This document shows positions 18,042 through 25,802 of a stretch of DNA of 64,000 nt, in pieces. Positions within the stretch are counted from its first letter, which is position 1, and each line of letters opens with the position of its first letter. The stretch covers positions 1,674,001 to 1,738,000 of the forward strand of contig NZ_CP130832.1 of assembly GCF_030549615.1 (NCBI RefSeq), read 5' to 3'. The notes under the pieces were generated by a model. That model was not told the DNA's origin. It worked only from the letters and a program-made list of their open reading frames with translations, and ran no database searches. A program made the position numbers and the translations under genes. The DNA is from Stenotrophomonas sp. 610A2 (lineage in GTDB: Bacteria; Pseudomonadota; Gammaproteobacteria; Xanthomonadales; Xanthomonadaceae).

Positions 18042-18901
18042 GGCATTCCTTTGGCAAGGGGCAGGTTGCGCGCAGCTTCCAGCACGGCTTTGGCGAAGGA
18101 CGCAGGTGCGTCCAGATAGCTGGCGTGGCCAGCACCCGGCAGCAGTCGCAACGGCGCCTTCAGTCGCAGCGCCAAGGCGCTGACGTCAGCAGGCGGGGTG
18201 ATGGTGTCGACGTCGCCGCTGATCACCCGGGTGGTGCCGGACCACTTGGACAGATAGCGCCAGATGTCATCGTGGGCGAGCATCGCGCAGGCTTGTTCAA
18301 AGCCGGCTGGGCGCAGCCGTCGCATGGCGTCTTGTACGGCCGACAGGGCTTCGGCGGCCGGATGCGGGCGAAGCAGGCCGGGGGCACGCTGCAATGCGTA
18401 CTGTTCAGGGCCCAGGCTGACCAGTAGTTGCACGCGTTCCACGCATGCGCGGGCGCGTGCTGCCGCCGAAGCATTGGCATAGCCTTGGGCCGGATCTGCA
18501 AGCAGCAGCACATGCACATGTTGCGGATAGGCAGCCGCAAATGCAGCTGCCATCATTGCTCCCAGTGAGTGCCCGACAAGTACGAAGCGGTGCAGTCCCA
18601 GTGCATCGACAAGACCACGCAATGCATTGGCGTAGTCGCTTGCCTTGGGCTCTGGTTCGGCCAGACCATCACTGTCGCCGTAGCCAGGGGCATCCCAGGC
18701 AATCACCCGCAGCCGTTGCGTCAGCAGCGTCGACAACAGCTGCCACGAGCCGGCGCCGGAACCAATGCCGTGCAGCAATACCACTGCGGGTCCGCTCCCG
18801 CATTCGCGATAGCTGATTTTGCGACCAGCCACGATCTGGCAGCGCTGCTGCCAATGCGGCGATGCGGTGCGGGCGGCAATGGTGGAAGCGGTAGCTGACA
18901 T
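18038..18901 (-). CDS. Alpha/beta-hydrolase, candidate meta-cleavage product hydrolase
   Basis: A 287-residue hydrolase of the fold used by C-C bond hydrolases such as BphD and MhpC. HGIGSGAGSW forms the oxyanion region, VGHSLGAMMAA holds the serine, SGDVDTITPP the aspartate and GAGHASYLDAP the histidine. In a cluster with an extradiol dioxygenase the natural reading is hydrolysis of the ring-cleavage product to a 2-oxo acid and a carboxylic acid, but enol-lactone hydrolysis is also possible. It begins 11 bp after the cupin stop and overlaps the next SDR start. Confidence 0.85.
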   Translation of the reverse strand: MSATASTIAARTASPHWQQRCQIVAGRKISYRECGSGPAVVLLHGIGSGAGSWQLLSTLLTQRLRVIAWDAPGYGDSDGLAEPEPKASDYANALRGLVDALGLHRFVLVGHSLGAMMAAAFAAAYPQHVHVLLLADPAQGYANASAAARARACVERVQLLVSLGPEQYALQRAPGLLRPHPAAEALSAVQDAMRRLRPAGFEQACAMLAHDDIWRYLSKWSGTTRVISGDVDTITPPADVSALALRLKAPLRLLPGAGHASYLDAPASFAKAVLEAARNLPLAKGMP

Positions 18902-18912
18902 CGCTGCTGGCC

Positions 18913-19434
18913 TCAGTTGCGCTTGATCTTGGACAACGGGTGATCGGCCGGATACGTTGGGATGCGCGGTTTGGGCGAACCCAGCATCACGCACATCAAG
19001 GCCTCTTCCTGGCCATGGTTGAACAGGCCGCGGTAGATGCCGGGCGGTATCGAGATGAGGTCGCGCTCGCCCAGTTCGGTCTCGAAACGCTCGCCGTTTT
19101 CCTCAAGGGTCAACAGGATCTTTCCGCGCAGGATGAAGAACACCTCTTCGACGTCGTCGTGCAGGTGTAGTGGGCCTTCGCACTGGGCTGGAAGGACCAT
19201 CGTCGAGAATGTGAAGCTGTCCGAAGGAACGGTGTTGTTGTCCGTGCCGACGCCGGTTGCGCCCGTACCCATGTAGCGCATCTGCGCGCGGCGGTACTTG
19301 GGGTCGTAGTCGGCCTGGAACTTCAGTGCATCCCAGTCGTAGCTTCTGCTCTGGTAGCGGGCGATGCGCGGTTGCATGCGTTCATCCAGGCTGGCGGCGC
19401 TTTCGGTGCGTATGGCGGCGTGTTGCTCACTCAT
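18913..19434 (-). CDS. Cupin-domain protein with altered metal site
   Basis: A 173-residue single-cupin protein. The first cupin motif PLHLHDDVEEVFFILRG keeps the two histidines and the glutamate, but the second motif, IPPGIYRGLFN, has Arg where the third metal-binding His normally sits. It could bind metal with fewer protein ligands, act as an isomerase or decarboxylase, or be a binding protein. GGAG lies before ATG 19434. Neighbours are the ferredoxin reductase upstream and the hydrolase downstream, both in the same direction. Confidence 0.8.
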   Translation of the reverse strand: MSEQHAAIRTESAASLDERMQPRIARYQSRSYDWDALKFQADYDPKYRRAQMRYMGTGATGVGTDNNTVPSDSFTFSTMVLPAQCEGPLHLHDDVEEVFFILRGKILLTLEENGERFETELGERDLISIPPGIYRGLFNHGQEEALMCVMLGSPKPRIPTYPADHPLSKIKRN

Positions 19435-19579
19435 TGTCGTTCTCCATGTCATTCAACAAACGACGACCGGCAGGTTGTCGTCGGGGGCGGATTGTTCTGG
19501 CATCAATCACTGGGCAAAGCGTTGCCGGGCCCGCTGCAAGCGGGCGTGTCAGGACGGGTTGTTCAATGACGGCGCGCGA

Positions 19580-20785
19580 TCAGCGCAACGCCATCAAGTC
19601 ATAGTCAGGGTTGGCCAGGTCGCTGGCGTTCAATGGGCGTGAGGCTGCCATCCAGCGTCGCCCGAGCTTGATGGCGCGCGCGTCGCCGAAGGCCACCATG
19701 TGTTGCAGACGATGCTGCGCGTCGAGTTGAAAGTAGATGTCCCGGCCATCGTCGCCTGCGCGACGGACGCAGGTATTGTCCTGGGAATGCAGGCCGAGGA
19801 TCTGGATGTTCATGCCGTGCTGATCAGACCAGAGCCAGGGCACGTCGTCATAGTTCGCTTCCAGGCCCAACATGCCGCGTGCAGAGGCGATACCCTGGTT
19901 CTGCGCGTTGGCCCAGGACTGCACGCAGAGGCCGTGGATCGGATGCTGGGCGATGTCACCGGCTGCGTAGATGGCTGGATCGCTGCTGCGGCCGCTGCCA
20001 TCCACGACGATGCCATGATCCATCTTCAGGCCTGCGGCCTGTGCCAACTCGGTATTGAGTTGGGCACCAGCGCCAACCAGCACCGTATCGTAAGTCTGTG
20101 CGCCGTACTCCGAGTTGAGCTCAATGCCGCTATCGGTCTGCGAGAGACGAAGTTCGCCGCAATCCAGTCGCAACGTGATGTCCTGCTCGCGATGCAGGGT
20201 GGCCAGATGTGCAGCGACGTCAGCACCGATGCTGCGGCCACATAAGCTAGGTCCACGTTCGTAGACGGTGACCTCAATGCCGCGCGCGCGCGCCATTGCG
20301 GCGACCTCCAGGCCTATCCAGCCACCGCCGATGACGGCCATGCGCCGGCTGCTTTGCAGGCGCTGGCGCAGGGCGAGCGCGTCGTCGACGTTGCGCAGTA
20401 CCACAACGCCTTCAATCTGCGCCCATCGTGGATCAGGCAGGCGCGGACGGCTTCCCGTCGCCAGCAACAGGCGGTCGTATGGCACCAGGGTTCCGTCATC
20501 CAGAACCACCTGCTGGCGCTGCCGTTCGATGCTGCATGCGCGGCGTGGCCTGTGCCACTCCAGGTTCAGCGCGTCGATGGTTTCCTGTGGGAACAGACGC
20601 AGTTGCGCCGGCTCGCGCTCACCGCTCAACACTTCCTTGGACAATGGCGGGCGTTCGTAGAAATCGTGAAGTTCATCGGCGATTACACCCAGGCACTGCG
20701 CATAGCCCAGGTCACGCAGCGTCTTTGCCGCCCAACCTGCCGCCTGGCCGCCACCGACGATGACGATGTTGCGAATAGTGCTCAT
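19580..20785 (-). CDS. FAD-dependent ferredoxin reductase of a Rieske oxygenase system
   Basis: A 401-residue pyridine-nucleotide:ferredoxin oxidoreductase of the BphA4/HcaD type. It has the FAD fold start IVIVGGGQAAGWAA, the NAD(P) fold VIGGGWIGLEVAAMA, and the flavin-binding YAAGDIAQHP. It should pass electrons from NAD(P)H to the Rieske ferredoxin encoded at the head of the array and so to the oxygenase. ATG 20785 overlaps the stop of the VOC dioxygenase (ATGA); the longer frame to 20809 is not needed. Confidence 0.92.
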   Translation of the reverse strand: MSTIRNIVIVGGGQAAGWAAKTLRDLGYAQCLGVIADELHDFYERPPLSKEVLSGEREPAQLRLFPQETIDALNLEWHRPRRACSIERQRQQVVLDDGTLVPYDRLLLATGSRPRLPDPRWAQIEGVVVLRNVDDALALRQRLQSSRRMAVIGGGWIGLEVAAMARARGIEVTVYERGPSLCGRSIGADVAAHLATLHREQDITLRLDCGELRLSQTDSGIELNSEYGAQTYDTVLVGAGAQLNTELAQAAGLKMDHGIVVDGSGRSSDPAIYAAGDIAQHPIHGLCVQSWANAQNQGIASARGMLGLEANYDDVPWLWSDQHGMNIQILGLHSQDNTCVRRAGDDGRDIYFQLDAQHRLQHMVAFGDARAIKLGRRWMAASRPLNASDLANPDYDLMALR

Positions 20786-21735
20786 GTCGCGGGCACTTCT
20801 TTGGCACACAGCTGGCGCCGGGTGCTGGCATCAATGCCACCTTCGACCGCCCACTCGGTGAAGGACTCCACGGAGTGCTCCAGTTCACGTGGTACCCAGG
20901 CTTCAGTGAGGTGGTCTTCGTTGGTGTAGAACTCGAAGGCGCCACCGGCTGGGCTGCGTACATACCAGAAGTAGGCCGAGGAGATCGGGTGCCGGCCGGG
21001 ACCGAGGAAGGTGGCCCAGCCGGCGCGGCTCATCGCCAGCCCACCGCCAAAGACTTCCTGGATGTCACGCACGGTGAAGGCGACGTGGTTGAGCCCACGG
21101 GCCTTGCCGGGGCGGTGCAGCAGGAACAGATTGTGGTGGCCCGCACGTGCGGCAACGCGGAGGAAGACGCCACGCCCAACATAGCGGTCCGAGACCTGGA
21201 AGCCGAGTTTTTCGCGGTAGAAGCGCTCCACCGGCTCCAGCTCGTCGACGAAGAACACGGCATGGCCGATACCGATCGGCGTTGCCTTGTCATATACCGG
21301 GCTGGGCTGATCCACACGGCGCACATCACCCCACTGGTTGATCGGCGGCGACGGTTGCAACTCCACTGGACGCCGGCTGCTGAGCCGGAACCGCAGGGAC
21401 ATGCCGTTCGGATCACGACAGCTGACGCCCTCGGCATCAAATACATAGCCCGGCTGCCCTGCCAGGGCTTCGGCCAAGCGCTGCAGGGCTGCGGGGGAGG
21501 CGACGCCCCAGGTGACCCTGCGCAGCGTTGAGCCAGGCTCGATCGCCTGCGGAAGTCTCGGATCATCCAATGGATACAGCGTTACCCGTGAGCCATCCAG
21601 CGTTTCCACGCTGTGGCAGCCATTGCTGCCATGGCTGGCCGAGACCGGGCTCAGACCAAAATCGCTGAGGAAGCGCCCGCAGGAGGCCAGGTCTTCAACT
21701 CCAAACTCGTATTCTTCAATACCGACGATCTGCAT
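20782..21735 (-). CDS. Type I extradiol ring-cleavage dioxygenase (VOC fold)
   Basis: A 317-residue two-module vicinal-oxygen-chelate protein of the BphC/catechol 2,3-dioxygenase type. The iron ligands fit His in GIGHAVFFVDE, His in GLNHVAFTVRD and Glu in GGAFEFYT, all in the C-terminal module; the N-terminal module is degenerate, as usual. It should open a catechol-like ring next to the two hydroxyls. ATG 21735 (MQIVGIEEYEF) is chosen because the first module begins there; ATG 21744 is an alternative. The ring substrate is unknown. Confidence 0.88.
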   Translation of the reverse strand: MQIVGIEEYEFGVEDLASCGRFLSDFGLSPVSASHGSNGCHSVETLDGSRVTLYPLDDPRLPQAIEPGSTLRRVTWGVASPAALQRLAEALAGQPGYVFDAEGVSCRDPNGMSLRFRLSSRRPVELQPSPPINQWGDVRRVDQPSPVYDKATPIGIGHAVFFVDELEPVERFYREKLGFQVSDRYVGRGVFLRVAARAGHHNLFLLHRPGKARGLNHVAFTVRDIQEVFGGGLAMSRAGWATFLGPGRHPISSAYFWYVRSPAGGAFEFYTNEDHLTEAWVPRELEHSVESFTEWAVEGGIDASTRRQLCAKEVPAT

Positions 21736-21832
21736 GACTACCATTCCAAAAGGTGGTGACGGGGCGGTGAGGCCAGCGCAACAGGCAAACAGCGACAGCA
21801 ATGGGCAGCGATTGGATGCAGCATCAATCCAG

Positions 21833-22627
21833 CTAGGACGCGTGGAGGAATCCCTCTATTTCGAGCGCGGCTTTTTTAACCTGCATGCTCAGCGAAAGCT
21901 TCAGGTCAGGTGGCAGCACCGAGCGCGGGACCATCACGCTGATCGAGGCCAGTACATTGCCTTCGCGATCCCGTAGCGGGTAGGCCACCGACGACACGCC
22001 GGGTTGGTAGAACGACTCGCTGATGGCGTGGCCGCGGGCGCTGTCGCTACCGAGCAGGTCGATCAACTCCTGCGGCGTTTTCGGGCCCTGTTCGGAGGTG
22101 AACGAGAAGCTTGGCTCAGGGAATAGGGCATTTACGTCCTGCTGTGGCAGGGACATCAGCAACACCCTGCCGATCGCGGTGCAATGCGCCGGAAGACGGG
22201 TGCCGACGCCAACGCCCGAGCCGATCTCGCCGACCGCACTCGCCCGTGCGACGTAGACGATGTCGCGCCCGTCCAGTACGCACAGATGCGCCGAATAGCT
22301 GCTGGTGTCGCGCAGGCGCTGTATCACCGGCTGCCCGATCTGCACAATGTCCATTGATGACAGGTAGTCGAATCCCAGACGCAGCACGCTGATGCCCAGG
22401 CTGTAGCCACCGCTGGCGGTATTGCGGGTGAGGAAACGCATCTGTTCGAGCGTCTGCACCGTGCGGTACACCGAGGCTTTGGGGAGCCCGGTGCGCTGGC
22501 AGACCTGGGTGAAGCTGAGCTCACCACGGTTCTGCCCAAACAGAAGCAGCATGTTCAGGCCCTTCTCCAGTGCCGGCACCATGTAGCGGTTCTGTTCTTT
22601 CAGCGATGTTGCCTGGGGCGATAACAT
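21833..22627 (-). CDS. IclR-family transcriptional regulator of the catabolic array
   Basis: A protein of about 264 residues with an N-terminal winged helix (ALEKGLNMLLLFGQ, then GLPKASVYRTVQTLEQM) and a C-terminal effector domain (AHCTAIGRVLLMSL, PLRDREGNVLASISV) typical of IclR regulators. These bind aromatic or aliphatic acids and control catabolic operons. The start at 22627 is chosen because AAGGA lies 8 bases before it; for ATG 22636 that site would touch the start codon. Unusually, it sits inside the array on the same strand, between the SDR and the dioxygenase, so it is probably co-transcribed with its targets. Confidence 0.9.
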   Translation of the reverse strand: MLSPQATSLKEQNRYMVPALEKGLNMLLLFGQNRGELSFTQVCQRTGLPKASVYRTVQTLEQMRFLTRNTASGGYSLGISVLRLGFDYLSSMDIVQIGQPVIQRLRDTSSYSAHLCVLDGRDIVYVARASAVGEIGSGVGVGTRLPAHCTAIGRVLLMSLPQQDVNALFPEPSFSFTSEQGPKTPQELIDLLGSDSARGHAISESFYQPGVSSVAYPLRDREGNVLASISVMVPRSVLPPDLKLSLSMQVKKAALEIEGFLHAS

Positions 22628-22640
22628 TTCCGCCATCCTT

Positions 22641-23411
22641 CTAGTTGAAAACAAAGCCGCCATTGACGGGCAAGGTCTGCCCGCTGACGAAATCGGAGAG
22701 ATCCGACAGCAGGTACAGCACGGTGCCGTCGATGTCGGCCGGGAACTGCGCGCGCGCCAGACTGCGACCGTTCTGGTACAGCGCGTGACGCTCGGCTGGC
22801 ACGTACTCGGTTGCTTCGCAGCGGGTCAGGCCCGGCGCGATTGCGTTGACGCAGATGCCGTCAGTACCCAGTTCGCGCGCCATGGAACGGGTCATCGCCA
22901 GCACGGCACCCTTGCTTGCCACATAGGCAAGCAGACGTGGTGCGCCCCACAGCGCGGTGTCGGAGGCGAGCATCACGATCTTGCCGTTGCCGGATACGCG
23001 CAGGTGGGGCAGGGCAGCTCGACTGACCAGCCAGGTGCCACGGACATTGACCTGTAGTGCCCGGTCCCATACCTCTGCCTCCAGCTCATCCATCAGCGGA
23101 CCGCCGATGCCGGTGGCGATGGCGGCGTTGTTGACCAGGCCGTCAATGCCGCCCATCAGCCGCGCCGCCTCGGCGACAGCGTTGTCCACGGATGTTGGAT
23201 CGGCCAGGTCGATCGCCACCGCATCAACCTGCGCACCTTCCGCGCGCAGCTGCTGCAGCGCGCTACTGGTGTCCAGGATGTCGGCGATTACCACCCGGGC
23301 GCCGGCACGGGCAATTGCCGAGGCAAAGCTCAGGCCCAAACCGCGCGCGGCGCCAGTGACCAGCACGTTGCGGCCTGCCAACAAGAGGGGTGTGGCGACG
23401 GCTTGTCTCAT
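22641..23411 (-). CDS. Short-chain dehydrogenase, candidate cis-dihydrodiol dehydrogenase
   Basis: A 256-residue classical SDR: cofactor motif VLVTGAARGLG, NNAA, catalytic Tyr and Lys in AYVASKGAVLAM, and a PVNGGFVFN C-terminus. Its ATG overlaps the stop of the Rieske oxygenase (ATGA). That coupling fits oxidation of the oxygenase product, a cis-diol, to a catechol for the extradiol enzyme. If the oxygenase instead demethylates or monohydroxylates, the SDR would have another role. Confidence 0.9.
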   Translation of the reverse strand: MRQAVATPLLLAGRNVLVTGAARGLGLSFASAIARAGARVVIADILDTSSALQQLRAEGAQVDAVAIDLADPTSVDNAVAEAARLMGGIDGLVNNAAIATGIGGPLMDELEAEVWDRALQVNVRGTWLVSRAALPHLRVSGNGKIVMLASDTALWGAPRLLAYVASKGAVLAMTRSMARELGTDGICVNAIAPGLTRCEATEYVPAERHALYQNGRSLARAQFPADIDGTVLYLLSDLSDFVSGQTLPVNGGFVFN

Positions 23412-24454
23412 GCGTGCGCGGCCTCGTTTGCTGCCGGCACCAGTACGGACTGCTGGTCGAGTTGGCGCTCGGCCATCTTCTGCATCGTGCGGCGTACCCG
23501 GGTCAGGCCTGCATCATGCGCATAGAGGAATTCCTGGCTGCGCGCATCCGGTGCGAGGTTCTCCAGAATCAGGCGATCCTGTTCCAGTACATCCCAGTGC
23601 AACTGCTCCAGGCGGGTGCGGTACATGAAGCGCCAGACATCACGCTGCCAACCCTGCACCTTGCGGATCCGCCAGAAGAAAACCCGGCAGCTGTCCTCGT
23701 CCACCGGTACGGTCATGCCTACGATCCAGAACGGACCGCCTGGCCCGAACTGCGGGCGATAGGGGATGGAAAGGCGCAGCCAGAACGCGCCACTGTGGCC
23801 AAATTCGACCCAGTCGAAGTTGACGCCGCGCTGGCCGGTCTTTTCGAAGATGAAGCCGGAGCTGGTGGGGACCACCTGCATCTCTGCGCTGCGGTCGCCT
23901 TCGGCCATGGAGTGCGAGGCCGCATGCAGGTAGGCGCCATGCATCGGGTCCATCACGTTGTCGATGGCGAACTGGTAGCCGCACTGCCAGCCGGCGGTGC
24001 ACAGGAAGTTGCTGTACTGGGCCTGGTCCTCCAGTTCCTCCGGCAGGTTCAGCGGTGGCACCTCAGCCTTCGGCTCGAGCGCGAAGTAGAGGAATATGGC
24101 GCCATGTCGTTCCTGCACCGGGTAGCTGCGCAGGCATTGGCTGCCTACCAGCGGGCAGGTACTGACCGCCGGAACGTCCCTGACCGTGCCGCTGCCATCG
24201 ACTTCAACGCCGTGGTACCAGCAGGCGATGCGCTCGCCCAGGTTCCAGCCCATCGACAGACGCGCGCCGCGGTGCGGGCAGCGATCTTCCAGTGCATGCA
24301 CGCGGCCATCATGATCACGCCACAGCACGATGTTCTCACCAAGACGGGTGATGCCCAGCGGTGCGTTGGAGACTTCCCAGCTCGCAACAACCGGATACCA
24401 CAGCTCGCGCAGGCCGTTGCGCAGGTGTGCTTCAATCGCTGTCTTGCTTGCCAT
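23408..24454 (-). CDS. Rieske non-heme iron oxygenase, catalytic alpha subunit
   Basis: A 348-residue terminal oxygenase. The Rieske [2Fe-2S] ligands are in CPHRGARL and CWYHG, 16 residues apart between His and Cys. The mononuclear iron ligands are in DPMHGAYLH, with a later Asp in LEQDRLILEN. There is no beta subunit gene, so it belongs to the alpha-only (phthalate/vanillate/carbazole-like) group. ATG 24454 with GGGAG upstream is chosen; a TTG at 24457 is an alternative. Electrons should come from the ferredoxin at 24796 and the reductase at 19580. Whether it dihydroxylates, monohydroxylates or O-demethylates is not evident. Confidence 0.93.
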   Translation of the reverse strand: MASKTAIEAHLRNGLRELWYPVVASWEVSNAPLGITRLGENIVLWRDHDGRVHALEDRCPHRGARLSMGWNLGERIACWYHGVEVDGSGTVRDVPAVSTCPLVGSQCLRSYPVQERHGAIFLYFALEPKAEVPPLNLPEELEDQAQYSNFLCTAGWQCGYQFAIDNVMDPMHGAYLHAASHSMAEGDRSAEMQVVPTSSGFIFEKTGQRGVNFDWVEFGHSGAFWLRLSIPYRPQFGPGGPFWIVGMTVPVDEDSCRVFFWRIRKVQGWQRDVWRFMYRTRLEQLHWDVLEQDRLILENLAPDARSQEFLYAHDAGLTRVRRTMQKMAERQLDQQSVLVPAANEAAHA

Positions 24455-24490
24455 CAATGCTCCCTCCCAGGATACGTTGCGTTTGCAGGA

Positions 24491-24799
24491 TCAATAGCCC
24501 AGTGCGGCTATGGCTTTATGGAACGAGACTTCGGTCCAGGCCTTGCCGCTGTAGTCGTAGACGCCAATGTCGTTGAGTTGCTCGACGAGGTCGGCGACCT
24601 CACTTGCACCGTTGCCGAACGCACGCTCCAAGGCCTGCGCGAGTTGCAGTTCGTGCTCGGTGGCGGCACGTGTGCGGGTCTGCCAGACGATGTTGCGATA
24701 TTGGCCAGGTTGCTCGATGGCGCCGGCGCCGGGATCATTGGTCGGGAGTGGCTTCTGCCACTGCTTGAGCTGCGGATTGAAATCCGGTTGTGTACTCAC
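24491..24799 (-). CDS. Small recombinase-like helix-turn-helix protein of Rieske operons
   Basis: A 102-residue protein with a GTG start that overlaps the ferredoxin stop (GTGA), with AGGA before it. The C-terminal part, LVEQLNDIGVYDYSGKAW followed by TEVSFHKAIAALG, follows the LN-x2-G...G-x-W pattern of the recombinase domain of large serine recombinases, but there is no catalytic resolvase domain. I recall similar small proteins beside Rieske oxygenase genes, annotated only as recombinase-like HTH proteins. It cannot be a recombinase; a regulator, assembly factor or small oxygenase partner is possible. Confidence 0.75.
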   Translation of the reverse strand: MSTQPDFNPQLKQWQKPLPTNDPGAGAIEQPGQYRNIVWQTRTRAATEHELQLAQALERAFGNGASEVADLVEQLNDIGVYDYSGKAWTEVSFHKAIAALGY

Positions 24800-25152
24800 G
24801 CAACTTCCTCCACGGTTTTTTCGATCCTCGACAGATCGATCTGGATGTCCTCGCCCTGCAGCCGTAACGGGTAGGTGAGCAGGTCGCGGCCGCCAGGTTC
24901 ACGCAGGCAGCGGCCTGTGCGGATGTCGAACACCGCTTCATGCAGCGGGCATTCGACCGCGCCGTCCTCGACGAACCCCTGGCTGAGCAGGGCATAGGCA
25001 TGTGGGCAGACATCCTCGAGGGCGTAGTAATCGCCATCGACCAGGAATATGCCGATTTCCTTGCCGGCGACCTTCGCCGCAAAAGGATATTCGTCGCGTA
25101 CCTGCGACTGATTGCAAACAGTTTTCCACGTCATGTTGTTCTGCCCGCTCAT
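24796..25152 (-). CDS. Rieske-type [2Fe-2S] ferredoxin, first gene of the array
   Basis: A protein of about 118 residues with Rieske ligands in EDVCPHAYALLSQG and CPLHEAVFD (C-x-H and C-x2-H), the pattern of the small ferredoxins that serve ring-hydroxylating oxygenases. It would carry electrons from the FAD reductase (19580) to the oxygenase (23408). The start MSGQNN at 25152 gives a normal length; MTWKTV at 25134 is a possible shorter start, and neither has a strong Shine-Dalgarno. It is the 5'-most gene, next to the AT-rich control region. Confidence 0.9.
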   Translation of the reverse strand: MSGQNNMTWKTVCNQSQVRDEYPFAAKVAGKEIGIFLVDGDYYALEDVCPHAYALLSQGFVEDGAVECPLHEAVFDIRTGRCLREPGGRDLLTYPLRLQGEDIQIDLSRIEKTVEEVA

Positions 25153-25802
25153 CGGTATCGAGGGTGAGGTTTTATATTTGAAACTAAATCTCAATACAGA
25201 AACTACGATTCAACATAACAGCCGCAGGCTTTGCTGCAATAAGAAAAGTCGCCGTCTGCATGTGCTGTTATTCACAGATTCGATATTTCGCTGGATCTAT
25301 TTACTTTGTATTTGGTGGGCTGGCGGGGTGTGCCCTTCTGTTAGAAGGTGGTTGGTTTGACTGGTGAAACTAAACATTCATTCATGCGCCCTGTTTCAAG
25401 GGCTTTTGGCCCACTTAAGATGCCGAAAGCTGCTTGCCTGTGCGGGGGCTGGCACATGTTCAATAACGCTGAGGACCGGAAAGTGGTGTTGCGGATTGAG
25501 AGCTCTGAGAACTTCTTGAGAATCCCGCTCAGGGGCGGCTGATTAATGGTCATGGCTACGGCCATGGTGATATATGCTGGATTGAATGAGAAACAATCCG
25601 TTCAATCGAATATAGAATTGCTTATTGTCGAGTTTCTTTGGGACTTGTCTTAAAAGAGCGGTATTTGATTGGAAAGTGGAGCGGGTTTGGCAGTATTGTT
25701 TTATTCATTTTTGTAATCGCCAAGCTCGGTCGTCGCTAAAGGAAATCAGTTGTTGGCCGATATAGAAGGCAGTTCTCCGCGTGGACCCTTTCTGCTTCTC
25801 TC
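25153..25802. promoter_or_regulatory. AT-rich gene-free control region at the head of the catabolic array
   Basis: About 650 bp between the ferredoxin gene and the divergent HDOD gene with no convincing coding sequence and visibly lower GC than both flanks. It contains a 10-base direct repeat TGAAACTAAA (25179-25188 and 25365-25374), an imperfect 16-bp palindrome at 25355-25370, a hairpin CATGGC-TACG-GCCATG (25551-25566) and a GATTGAA / TTCAATC inverted pair (25580-25607). It must hold the promoter for the array and probably one for the HDOD gene. IclR binding is inferred, not shown. Confidence 0.6.
25355..25370. promoter_or_regulatory. Candidate operator palindrome (IclR-type)
   Basis: GTTTGAC-TG-GTGAAAC, two 7-base arms matching at 6 of 7 positions around a 2-base centre, about 200 bp upstream of the ferredoxin start. 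Its size and symmetry suit a dimeric regulator such as the IclR protein of the array. The right arm overlaps one copy of the TGAAACTAAA direct repeat. Confidence 0.35.

Noticed and set aside
24491..24799. Possible remnant of a mobile element recombinase
   Set aside because: No catalytic resolvase domain, no terminal repeats or attachment site, and the gene is coupled to the ferredoxin as an intact small frame.
23390..24874. A 494-codon plus-strand frame opposite the Rieske oxygenase
   Set aside because: Antisense to a gene with intact Rieske and iron-binding motifs.
25341..25565. A 74-codon minus-strand frame in the AT-rich control region
   Set aside because: No ribosome site or recognisable motif, and it overlaps the palindrome; coding not supported.
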